Of a stretch of DNA of 64,000 nt, positions 19,901-29,508 are shown piece by piece; the first letter of the stretch is position 1; every line of letters begins with the position of its first letter. The position numbers and the translations under genes were made by a program. A model generated the notes under the pieces. It was not told the DNA's origin. It did no database searches and saw only the letters and a program-made list of their open reading frames with translations. Origin of the DNA: Scalesia atractyloides (taxonomy: Eukaryota; Streptophyta; Magnoliopsida; Asterales; Asteraceae); NCBI GenBank assembly GCA_947069175.1, contig CAMTDV010000003.1, forward strand, positions 44,421,606-44,485,605, read 5' to 3'.

Positions 19901-20766
19901 GATGCTGATATTTCTCTAGGGGACATTCTGAGTTGGGGATGGATTGAAGAGCTAAATGTGTATGTGATTAAAAGGGAATTTTGTATTCAATATTTTTCGA
20001 TATCTGAGCGACATCAAAACACTGTCTTATTGGGATATAAAGGAGCTTGTTCAAACAAAGATGATAAATCTAAAGATGAAGTTTCATGACCAAAAGCTGT
20101 GGAGATTGATCAAGTTTGAAGCTACGCATGGTTTTGTACATTGGAAACCTTATTATCCTTGTCGCATTGTTAAAGTTGATCCAGTAACCAAGGAGAAAGA
20201 TATTACTTTGATTGTGAAGAAACCACGTGTGATGAAGAACATGCCTTTGATAAAAATGGAGCAAGATTTCTTCAAGATATTCAAATGGTGGCACTATGAT
20301 TCGAGTTCAGGGAAGCTGTTATTTGTGTGCACCCAGATGATGACTCTTGGAAAATCACAGAGGAATTAACTGAAGCCGTCATAGAGCACAAACGAATATA
20401 TGGTCTATGGAGAGGCATTCGAGTACTAGACCCAATGTGGCTAGTAAACTGTTCGAAGAAAGATATAGAATGTTTATTCTATAGTAAGATAAGTTTTGAA
20501 GAAAAGGATCAAGAACAAGCGCTTCAATTTCAAAAGATCGTTAATGTGTGCTTTGCAAATAACATTCATTCTGGATCGGATTGGAAAACAACTTGGAGGA
20601 AGCTTGAGACGAAAGAGTCAAAGAAAAAGAAGCTCGGATTGCAGAACGTACAAGAATAGTATCTTTAAGGAACCTTCAGTTTTTGAAGCGACGTCATCCG
20701 ACAGATCAAACGCCAATTGCTTTTGAGGTGCGTCGAAAACCTGTAAAGAGATTCTTTGGGCGTTAG
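16931..20766 (+). pseudogene. ORF3 of Copia-A copy A1 (extra 3' gene, function unknown)
   Basis: An extra element gene of about 1,278 codons. The N-terminal helical domain (16931-17700) has FSPLHNICC, KALTDRHTTYLSHVEYFW, GCFYRMGYTGFVNVAPFKK, LPYNFSKVIF and YPRLVQMLLD. Then come a charged Lys/Glu linker with a basic patch (YKRKKRKTTSAAG), a Pro/Gln-rich stretch (18290-18490), a heptad-rich coiled coil (18560-18900, ELQEQINELAAEKLEILER), an acidic run (19140-19330), LYLEHDVEEGEFVHSYSKEE (19455), and a C-terminal domain (19800-20660) with KNMPLIKMEQDFFKIFKWWH. It ends in a basic tail (RRKPVKRFFGR) at TAG 20764. I see no clear signal peptide or transmembrane helix. A stop at 17039 and frameshifts near 17720, 18150, 19280, 20070 and 20330 break it. 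From memory, similar proteins occur as hypothetical proteins in Asteraceae; position matches the env-like slot of SIRE elements. Confidence 0.75.
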
Positions 20767-20817
20767 AGTCAAATCTATTTGAAGATTTTGAAGATTATCC
20801 AGACTGCGGCAACATCC

Positions 20818-20828
20818 AATGGGGAGTT
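20818..20828 (+). promoter_or_regulatory. Terminal polypurine tract of A1
   Basis: AATGGGGAGTT sits immediately before the LTR TG. The consensus across Copia-A and Copia-B copies is AAGGGGGAGTTTG. It primes plus-strand DNA synthesis. It lies only about 50 nt after the ORF3 stop. Confidence 0.8.
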
Positions 20829-21270
20829 TGTTGGTGCATAATGTCTATTGCCTACGTCTAGGATGTATCTGTAATGTTTATAAAGTTTACATGTTAATGT
20901 TTAAATGTGGAAAAGTAAATTTTATATGTTTTAACACTGTGTTTCGTACGAAACAATACATATTTCGTACGAAATACAGATTCGTATGAAATATAGATGT
21001 CTGTTTAGCACGCACTTCAGTACGAGTCATGTCGCCTATAAATAGGGAAGTGTTGTGTTAGAGCTAGTTAGTGATTTGTCAATTGGTACGGCGAATCTCT
21101 GCCAGTTTGTTTACTTGCGTCTGTATTTGAACGTCATTAATACATCAGAAGCAGTTAAACAATAAGTATTATCTTGTTTGTCTTGTCTACCTCTCTAGCA
21201 ATGAATTCCACCTCTCCTAGTTGAGCGAGATCAGGTCGATTGCTCATTTCGGGAGCTCGATCCCCATTCA
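20829..21270 (+). repeat. A1 3' LTR, 442 bp
   Basis: It begins TGTTGGTGCATAATGTC and ends CCCCATTCA. U3 carries perfect TTTCGTACGAAA palindromes at 20942-20953 and 20963-20974 and a variant at 20981-20990. They lie about 50-95 bp upstream of a TATA box (TATAAATA, 21037-21044). The following base starts a truncated Copia-B in the opposite orientation. Confidence 0.9.
21037..21044 (+). promoter_or_regulatory. TATA box in the A1 LTR
   Basis: CCTATAAATAGGG is a canonical TATA context; A2 (CTATATATAG) and A3 (CTATAAATAG on the minus strand) have it at the same place. Confidence 0.75.
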
Positions 21271-22400
21271 CCTGGTTTTTGATTAAATAATAGTTCGTGA
21301 CATGTTTTGTTAAACCATTTAACCGTCAAAACTTTATTCAGGACATAACATGCCGTGTTCACTGCTTCTCCCCAGAAAAGAACTGGAAGCTTTGAATCAG
21401 AAAGCATAGTCCTAGCGGCTTCAATCAATGTCCTGTTTTTCCTCTCAGTGACTCCATTCTATTGAGGTGTATAAGGAGTAGAAAATTGATGTTCAATTCC
21501 CTTGCGAAGACAATAGAGATCCAGAATCTGATTCTTGAACTTCGTGCCATTATCACTCCTTATCCTCTTGATCCGTGCATCATGGACATTTTCATTTTTT
21601 TAAGAAGATCTATCAGCATCTCCGCTATCTCATCTTTTGAACCTAAAACCCATGAATATCTTAAGTAATCATCTGTGACAACTAAACAATAGTACTTTCC
21701 ACCTATGCTCCTTACGTTCACCAGACCGAATAGATCCATATGAAGCAATTCCTAAGGTGCATCTATGGAATTTACTGTTTTAGACTTGTGAGGTTTCTTA
21801 TGTTGTTTTCCTGTTTGACATGGAAGACATTTATAATCCACGTGAAACCTCTGCACCGGCATCCCTTACACTAAACCGTTTTTAATAATATAATTCATTT
21901 TTCGGTAGTGGATGTGGGCCATGCGTTTGTGCCACAACAATGACTCAGCCTCATATGCTTTTGATAGTAAGCAAGCCACCACAGTAGAAGAATCCTTAGC
22001 ACCGATGTCCATGACGTAAATGTCGTCTCTCCTTGGCGCTCTCATGACTATCCAATCATCTGGTATCACTAAACCAGGTTTCAACACCAAAGCTTCAGAC
22101 TTAGTAAAGTGGACCGAGTGACCCTTGTCGCAGACTTGAGACAGGCTCATCAGATTGTGCTTCAGCTGCTCAACATAGTTCACTTTGTCCAGTGTGATCT
22201 TCCCATTGGTCACTTTTCCTAAACCTGTAATGTGCCCTGCTTTAGCGCCTGCAAAATTCACATAACCACCATCTATATTCTCAAACTAAATCAACAACGT
22301 CGCATCCCCCGTCATGTGCTTGGAGTAGCCACTATCAACATACCACAAGTTAATAATCCTCTTTAGGAGCTCCTGCACAACCCAACAAAATTAGTTAGAT
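21271..22400 (-). pseudogene. PR and partial IN of Copia-B (minus copy)
   Basis: The protease core reads WYVDSGYSKHMTGDATLL (about 22345-22290) with D-S-G intact, then a stop. The following pre-integrase region (22261-21866) is open and has LWHKRMAHIHYRKMN. The IN core has the first Asp in LHMDLFGLV (about 21745), the second Asp in RIRSDNGTKF (about 21555) and the catalytic Glu in NGVTERKNRTLIEAARTM (about 21440). The triad is therefore preserved, although frameshifts lie between (for example near 21570). Coding ends abruptly at LFNQKPG (21271). PR would process the polyprotein; IN would insert the cDNA. Confidence 0.85.
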
Positions 22401-25300
22401 TGGGGGACCCAAGCCTTAGTGGTCTTGGGTCTTCCAGATTCATCAACCATAGGAACATTCATCCAATATCCATCACTCCTAACAGGAGTCTTGGATCTTA
22501 GACCTGTTGATGGAAATGGTTTTTGTTTCCACTAGGTCTCTGGTCCTGAGGTTTCCTAAACATGTTTGGACTTTGCGACATTTGGAAATTATGATTTTGG
22601 TTCCATGAATTTTGATGATAATAATTTCAACAGCCATTGTTATAAAAATTTCGACTACCAACATTCCGGTATCGAGTTTGATATTGCCCTTGACTTCTGA
22701 AACTATTTGATGGACCATTAAAGTTATTCATTTTTGGTGAACTACTTCTAGGTCTTTCATATCTGCCTGATGTAGATTCAGGCTGAAATCTTTGTTGATT
22801 CCTTTGAAAACGAGGAACTTGGTGAGTTCCTTTTTCTGCCTTATCTACACCCTCAGTAACACTCTGTTGACTGGTAGCAGATATCTTTGGTGAGTTAGTA
22901 ACCTTCTTCTCACCTTCACCAGTTTTTGCTGGTGATTTTTCTCTCTGTCTCTCACTCACATGTGCTTCATTCTTTTTGTCAGGACATCGGCTAGCTACAT
23001 TTCCCTTTTCGTGACATTTGAAGCATGATTTTCTAGTCGAAGACTTCTTAATTGAAGTCTCTGGTTTAAAGTCATCAGATGATGATGATGATGATGATGC
23101 TTTTGAAGGATCTTGTTTAGCTTGCTTAATTTCTAATTTTTCTTTATTTTTATTTTTTGCAAACTGCACATTTGACTCTTTTGTAATAACAGTGACCTCT
23201 TCTTTCATATCACTCCCTTTAACAAAATCAAGCTTTGTAACAAAAATTTGTTTTTTGATTCTTAGGGTGTGTATTCTTTGTTTTCAAAATTGGTTCCCTG
23301 TAATCATCCTTCTTGGCATTCTCAGTCACATCAGCATCCTCTGATGTGGAACTACCAGGTGTAGTTGACACAAAGTCTGTAAGCTCTTTTTCATCTGGTA
23401 GGAAAGAATAGTCATGACCAAAAGGTGGTGGAACTTCATTCAAACCTTTGAATCCCACTAATGTCTTGTCATTACTCTTCTTCGGGCCATTCATCATGTG
23501 TTTCATAACAAAAGATGAATCTCTGAATTGATTTAGTTTCTTTTCAAGTTCACAAATTTTAAGTTGTGCTTCAGACAACTCTTTGCATTTTTCAGAAATT
23601 TCTTTTGTTTTCTTATCGTATCATGAGCCATGCCAATAATTTGAAGCTTTTCATTAAGCTTACAAGTTAGAATATTGATTTCTTCTTCATAACCTTTAAT
23701 TTTCTTCAAATATAATGACTTATTTCGTTTTACGAAAAATTTTGATTATTTTAGGTTTGAAAGCTCATTTACCAGACTTTGGTTTTGTTTTGTGAACTTG
23801 TCAACTTCACTTTGCACTTCATAACATTTTAAACAAACAGAACTATCAAAGTTAGAATGTACCTCTCCTGTTGATTTGCTTAGATCGGCCATGAAAGCAG
23901 CAAATCAGCAGCCATCTTCTTCTCTGCAGCATTCTGTTCTCCATCAGCTTTTTCAGCTACCTTCTCTCGCTCTGCCTCAGCATCAACTTTCACTTCTTCA
24001 TCAGCAACTGGGGCTATCTCAGCCATGAACGCCTATGAGGCATTGTTATCACCCTCCAGATGAACACTCCAATCATAAGAACCCTCTCTAGCAGTAGAGG
24101 TCAGGGCCTTTGATCCAGTGTTGGTTGACACATTCCTGTTGCTTGAACCATGACCAGGAGATCTTGAAAGGATGAGTTAGAACGAGATTTAGTTTTGGGT
24201 CGTTGATATTCTCTAGCAAAATGTCCGTAGTTTTGAAAATTGTAACACTTCACTATAGACTTGTCAAAACCTACCTTCTTTCAAACAAACTTCCTGCCCG
24301 TACTATTCATGAACCTCTTCACCCTTCTAGAGATCATGGCCATCTGCCATTGTAAATCCATCTCCTCTAGATCTTCGGGTCAATCTGTTCATAATCTTCA
24401 TCAAACGTAGCAGGATCAGATATTTTTCCCTGAATGTAGTTCTCGTAGGAAGCAATGAAAGAAGCAAGCAATGCTAGATGATCTTCAGCACTTTTGACAC
24501 TCAGAGGCATAGACCTAGTACTGTTGTTACTATTACTTGATTGTTATCTCTTTGCCCCTGACGATCCTCCTGAAGCAGCTACAAAGCATACTTCACCATC
24601 AAAATTTGTCACAATCTGCTCATTTTCACATGAGAGAAACACAGTTACACTATCACTTGAAGCATTGTTGGTAGATGAAGGTGTAAGTCCTTTATAAATC
24701 CCCGGATCTTGAACCTGATCATAACCCGTTTTGTTATTCTTCATATTGAACTCATACGCTCTCAGTTTCCGAACAACCTCTTCCAAGTCTTTAGTTACAT
24801 AGTCAGCTTCACCCTTTATCACTAACGTATAAATGTCCCACTTTGCAGGTAAAGCATCCAGCAACTTATCGTTTATCTCCACATTCGTGTATCCCTCTAT
24901 GTCATAATTGTCCATTTCTGACATCAGATAATAGTATCTCGTGATAATATCTTCAAGGGACTCACTCCTCATGCCTTTAAACACAACAAATTATTTCTTC
25001 AGCAGATCAACCTTGTTCTTCTTGACATCAGTATTACCCTCATACCGCTTCTCTAGGGCATCCCACATCTCTTTCGATGTAGTATAACGCTTGAATGTAT
25101 GTTTGATGCCATCAGGTAACGACATCTTTATAGCAGCTAAGGCTTTCTTCTGAAACTCATACATTCTCTTTTCAGCTTCAGACATATTCACATAAGAAGT
25201 GACATGTTGTCTGCCCTCAAAGTCATGAGTGGGGTTAGCATACCCATCTTGAAGTCCAAAAACCCAACTTTTTCTGCTGTTACGATTCTGAACCGAGCAA
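22401..25300 (-). pseudogene. gag of Copia-B (minus copy), two decayed zinc knuckles
   Basis: The N-terminal part (25191-24544) contains MWDALEKRYEGNTDVKKNKV and LRAYEFNMKNNK, a UBN2-type Copia gag signature. Zinc knuckle 1 (24247-24206) reads CYNFQNYGHFAREY, with the second and last Cys replaced. A decayed Lys/Glu-rich probable coiled coil follows (24000-23228). Zinc knuckle 2 (23025-22984) reads CFKCHEKGNVASRC, with His replaced by Asn. A basic Arg/Gln/Ser-rich tail follows (22900-22480). The two-knuckle layout is the same as in Copia-A. Numerous stops and frameshifts break it. Confidence 0.75.
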
Positions 25301-25315
25301 AATCAAGAGCCGAAT

Positions 25316-25328
25316 GCTCTGATACCAA
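25316..25328 (-). promoter_or_regulatory. Copia-B primer-binding site
   Basis: TTGGTATCAGAGC on the minus strand, next to the LTR; initiator tRNA-Met type. Confidence 0.85.
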
Positions 25329-25811
25329 TTTTAGGTCCCCTAATCCGTATGGATCGTCACAGAATCGTCTATCCAATCTAGAGTGCGGAATCCCCTAGAT
25401 CAGATTTCATAGAAAACCGAACAAGAACACGAACAAATACTTTGAAACCGTCTTCTATTGATTATCCAACACAATGTGTTTACAATCAATTCAAGACTCT
25501 CTCTCAACTCTCTCTAAAGTAATTCTCTAATTCTCTAATAACTGAATGAGCAACTAAACTAGCAACCTTAACCCTAATGACAACCTCCCTTTATATTGAG
25601 AAAGGTTATACACCTGGGCTAGGGTTTCACCATATAGACTGCTAATGTGTCTAGGCCCAAATCACCTTCCATAAGCTATATGGTGTCTAATTTAGCCCAA
25701 TTACTTCTAATTAACTATTACAAAACTAAACCCGCTAACCGTTTATCATTTTACTAATTACAAGATATCCAAAGACTAAATGTAAGTTGCTGTCACAAAT
25801 ATGCACCAACA
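25329..25811 (-). repeat. Copia-B 5' LTR (minus copy), ~483 bp
   Basis: On the minus strand it begins TGTTGGTGCATATTTGTGAC at 25811 and ends near GGGGACCTAAAA, where other copies end in CCTACA. The inner edge is mutated, so it is certain to only a few bases. Confidence 0.85.
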
Positions 25812-27447
25812 AACATCAATATTTTTCTCCTTATACACCTCAATAGAATGGAGTTGTTGAGAGGAAAAACAGGACATTGATTGAAGCTGCTAGGACTATG
25901 CTTTCGGATTCAAAGCTTCCAGTTCTTTTCTAGGGAGAAGCTGTGAACACAGCTTGTTATGTCCTAAATAAAGTTTTGACGGTTAAACGTTTTAACAAAA
26001 CATGTCATGAACTATTGTTTAACCGAAAACCAAACTTGAAAGGCTTTGAACCATTTGGATTACCCTGTACCATTGTATGAAATAAACATAAGCAAAAATT
26101 CGGTGAGGTAGCTGACGAGGGTTACTTTCTAGATTAGATGCCTAGAACACTGAATAAAAGGGTTTTTAATCTAAAAGCTGGTAAAATTGAGGTTGTGTTA
26201 ATGGTGAAAGGGTTCAATCAGCAAGAGGAGATTGATTACAATGAAGTGTTTACACCAGTAGCAAGGTTGGAAGCAATTCGCTTGTTCCTAGCTTTTGCTT
26301 CATTCCAAGGCTTCAAAGTTTACCAACTTTACGTGAAGAGTGCATTTCTTTACGGGAAAGTCCAAGAAGTGGTGTATGTTTCACAACCAGATGGGTTTAC
26401 TGATCCAAATTATCCAGATCGAATCTATCGACTTGATTAGGCATTATATGGATTGCATTAGGCACCTAGGGCGTGGTATGAGACACTATCAACACATTTG
26501 TTAAAGAATGGTTTTGAAAGAGGTCAGATTGACAGTACACTTTTCATTAAAAGAAAAAAGGAAGACTTTCTGCTAGTATAGGTATGCGTAGATGACATCA
26601 TTTAGGGTCATCTGATAACATGAATCATGATTTCGAGGAGGTAATGAAGAGCAAGTTTAAAATGAGTGCGATGGGTGAACTGTCTTACTTTCTGGGTTTA
26701 TAAGTTGAACAGAAGAAGGTTGGGATGTTTATACATCAGACGAATTATGTGTATGACATGAGAGTGTGGAGGATGTTAATCCAACTCAATATAGGAATTG
26801 ATTGGTTCTCTAATGTACTTGACTGCTTCAAGACCAGACATCGTGTTCACATTGTGTCTGTGTGCCTGATATCAAGCGAATCCAAAGGAGTCACACATGA
26901 AAACGATGAAGCGGATTCTTTGTTACTTGAAGGGGAAACCTAAACTTGGGTTATGGTATCCAGCTGCTAGTGATTTGAAGTTTGTTGCTTACAATGATTC
27001 GGACTTTGGTGGATGCAAATCAATCAAAAAGTCTACAACAGGTGGTTGTCAGTTCTTAGGAGGGAGGATCGTGTCATGGCAATGCAAGAAGCAGTGTTGC
27101 GTGTCTACCTCTACGTGTGAAGCTGAATATATTGCTGCGGGTAACTGTTGCTCTCAGGTTCTCTAGATCCAATAGCAGATGCGCGATTATGGTTTGAATT
27201 TCACTCGTACTCCTATTATGATAAACAATCATGCCACTATTTCAATCACCAACAATCCCGTAAAACACAGTCGCACAAAACATATTGACATTCGTCATCA
27301 TTTTATATGGTATTGTGCTGAAAGAAATTGATTGACTACATCGAGTCGACACACTATATAACCTGGTAGATCTTTAAACAAAAGCTTTTGACAGGGCTCG
27401 TTTTGAAAATTTAGTCGAACTCAACGGGATGATGAATCCTAAATAAC
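25812..27447 (+). pseudogene. Partial IN, RT and RNase H of Copia-B (plus copy)
   Basis: Integrase resumes at HQYFSPYTPQ-stop-NGVVERKNRT (25815-25875); the stop is a CAG-to-TAG type change and the catalytic Glu is present. RT covers about 26138-26800, with EVFTPVARLEAIRLFLAFAS and ALYGLH-stop-APRAWYE. The catalytic box is decayed to CVDDII with stops on both sides (about 26585). Sequence is missing near 26760. RNase H is open at 26897-27166 (SDFGGCKSIKKSTTGGCQF, TCEAEYIAAGNCC) and decayed after it (NNPVKHSRTKHIDIRHHF). Coding ends near 27447. Confidence 0.85.
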
Positions 27448-28956
27448 CAGTTTTCTATAAGAATTTTGTAAATAATTTACTGTTTTCAAAAATCAAAACA
27501 TTAAAAAATACAAAAATAAAAATGAGTTTTCATTGTGTGGAAAAGAAGAAATGATGGTACATCAGCAAGTTCAACTGTCACACTGTAATTAAAATTAAAT
27601 TGCTTAAGTGTGATAGCAGCTTCATCATATGATGTACCAGTAGGCAAAAGGCATGAAATAATCAACTTACTTGGTGATATAAACATAACGAACTGTGTAT
27701 GAGTGGGTAACATATCAGTGGCGTATGGTTTTATAATCTTAAATCTTGCGTTGATAGATTGCCAAAATCTGAGGTTTTAGGTCTTTATATTATTATTTCA
27801 TCCGAGGTATCAAGGTTGTCCTTCTGCTGCATCCAGATATGCTGACCTAGGCACAACCAGGATATCTTAAAGAGCTAAAATGCCAAATCTAAGAAATTAT
27901 AGAAGCTCTCCTAAAGAGTCATTCAAATGTGCAAATTGCATCAATCGTACCAAAATTTAGTATTTTACCTAATCCTCATTGGATATTGGTCTCTCTTTGT
28001 TGTATGAAAGTATTGACCTGATCACCAATTATCTAACGTTGTAAATAAAAAAGGATGAATTTCGGTATACTCACCGAGGAATCTTTGTGCATACCTTGAT
28101 CGTGGGGGTATGTCCTGAAGTGGGACACACTAGTATATCGGTATAAAATTACCTTAACATATTACTAGGTAATGGTTCTTGAAATGTTCATGTATTTTTT
28201 AAGTGGATAAACATTACTGGTAGTCATCTTGAACTACTTTTAATGAAAATTACCTATAGAATTATCTAATAATGTGAAAACAGTTTGATGTTACTGATAT
28301 GATCTTCTTACCGGTGACTCTCACAAAAACAGAGTGTTTATTGTTTTGTTATTTATTTGCTTTCAGAAAATATAAAACACCAAAAAGATTTTCGTTTTCT
28401 TGTGAATTCTTAGCATACGGAATATGGTCGTTCATGGAGGAGTTGTTACCGATAGGGGGAGACGGTGTTAGAAGATGAGTTCAAAATTTTAACATCTTCC
28501 AGGTTCACTGTGCTTAAAATTTTGAGAGTGTGGTTTGAGTAGAGAAGTGCTTAATCTGTTAAATAGTTTTATCATCTCTTGAATAATAATAATTTTTTAA
28601 CTTGTGTTGAAAAATTCTTATGGTTTCTCGCGATGTTTGTTTTATAGTATATCGATTGTAGCAGTGAGTTGCTGAAAAGTTTGGTGAAGAGGAGTTTGCT
28701 TGGATGCATGGTAGAACCTCCTTTCTACATTGCAGACAATGTTGAAGAGTTTGAAGATTGCTATGCAAGTGCTAAACTGGAGTTTACTCAAACGCTAACG
28801 ATTTAGACGATTTGGTGATTGGATGCATCAGCTTAGGGGGAGTCTGTTGCTAACAAAAGCTAATAAAGCTGAAGCTATCCAAAGACCAAAGACATTGAAG
28901 ATTGCAAGATTGCTGAAGACAAAACTGTTTTATGAAGCTATTGTCAAGGGGGAGTT
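27448..28956 (+). other. Copia-B 3' spacer without ORF3
   Basis: A non-coding stretch of 1.5 kb. The first kilobase resembles the Copia-A spacer (AGGTCTTTATAT, AAAAAGATTTTCGT). The last 0.5 kb carries several G-rich purine tracts: ATAGGGGGAGA (about 28471), TTAGGGGGAGT (about 28835) and the terminal AAGGGGGAGTT (28946-28956). There is no ORF resembling ORF3 and no TCGTACGA cluster. Confidence 0.7.
28946..28956 (+). promoter_or_regulatory. Copia-B terminal polypurine tract
   Basis: AAGGGGGAGTT directly precedes the LTR TG; an identical tract lies at 36487-36497. Confidence 0.8.
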
Positions 28957-29399
28957 TGTTGGTACATATTTATGACAACATCTTAGATTTGGTCTTTGGA
29001 TATCTTGTAATTAGTAAAACGATAAATGGTTAGTGGGTTTAGTATTTTAGTAGTTGACTAGAAGTGATTGGGCTAAACCAGATACAATATAGGAAGTGGT
29101 AGGCGAATTGGGCCTAGACCAATTTGCAACCCATGTGGTGAAACCCTAGCCCAGTTGCAAACTTGTCTCTATATAAAGAGAGTTTTGCATCATGGTTAAG
29201 GTTGCTCAATTAATCGCTTCAGAGAGAGTTGAGAGAGAATTCTTGTGATATAGATTGATTGTAATCGTTGTGATAGATAATCAATAAAGATCGGGTTTAT
29301 TATGGTTGCTGTTCGTACTCATTTTCTGTGATAATCTGATCTAGAGGATTCCACACTTTAGGTTTGATAGACGATTCCATACGGATTAGGAGACCTACA
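28957..29399 (+). repeat. Copia-B 3' LTR (plus copy), 443 bp
   Basis: It begins TGTTGGTACATATTTATGAC and ends GGAGACCTACA. It matches the solo LTR at 3039 and the LTR at 36498 along its length. Confidence 0.9.
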
Positions 29400-29508
29400 G
29401 ATATGATCTTCTTACCGGTGATTCTCACAAAACACAGAGTGTTTATTCTTTTGTTATTTATTTGCTTTCAGAAAATATAAATCCAAAAAGATTTTCTTTT
29501 TCTTGTAA
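29400..29508 (+). repeat. Outer Copia-B spacer fragment, left piece
   Basis: GATATGATCTTCTTACCGGT... is nearly identical to 28297-28405. It ends at TTCTTGTAA, where the 6.4 kb insertion starts, and continues at 35942 on the far side. Confidence 0.85.

Larger units (their letters stand above)
7181..21270 (+). mobile_element. Copia-A retrotransposon, copy A1
   Basis: Order on the plus strand: 83 bp remnant of the 5' LTR, tRNA-Met-type primer-binding site, 0.6 kb leader, gag, PR, IN, RT, RNase H, internal polypurine tract, 2.1 kb spacer, ORF3, polypurine tract, 3' LTR. IN before RT defines Ty1/Copia. A third gene at the 3' end and motifs such as GSLMYLTASRPDI suggest the SIRE/Maximus lineage; this is tentative. 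The 5' LTR is cut at 7181, where it meets T2, and the 3' LTR meets a truncated Copia-B, so both flanks are rearranged. Confidence 0.85.
21271..25811 (-). mobile_element. Copia-B retrotransposon, minus copy (5' half)
   Basis: Minus-strand order: 5' LTR (25811-25329), primer-binding site, gag, PR and the start of IN, which is cut at 21271 where the A1 3' LTR begins. RT, RNase H and 3' LTR are missing. It was inserted into the integrase of the Copia-B plus copy (25812 onward), so the two share an inverted IN segment (21271-21530 against 25812-26040). Confidence 0.85.
25812..29399 (+). mobile_element. Copia-B retrotransposon, plus copy (3' half)
   Basis: It starts inside IN, where the minus copy was inserted, then carries RT, RNase H, a 1.5 kb spacer without ORF3, a polypurine tract and the 3' LTR (28957-29399). 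The sequence after its LTR (29400-29508) repeats its own spacer (28297-28405). It therefore sits inside another Copia-B element. Confidence 0.85.

Noticed and set aside
16931..20766. Calling ORF3 a captured host gene or a true envelope gene
   Set aside because: No host family is recognisable, no exon structure is evident, and no signal peptide or transmembrane segment is visible; position alone is not enough.
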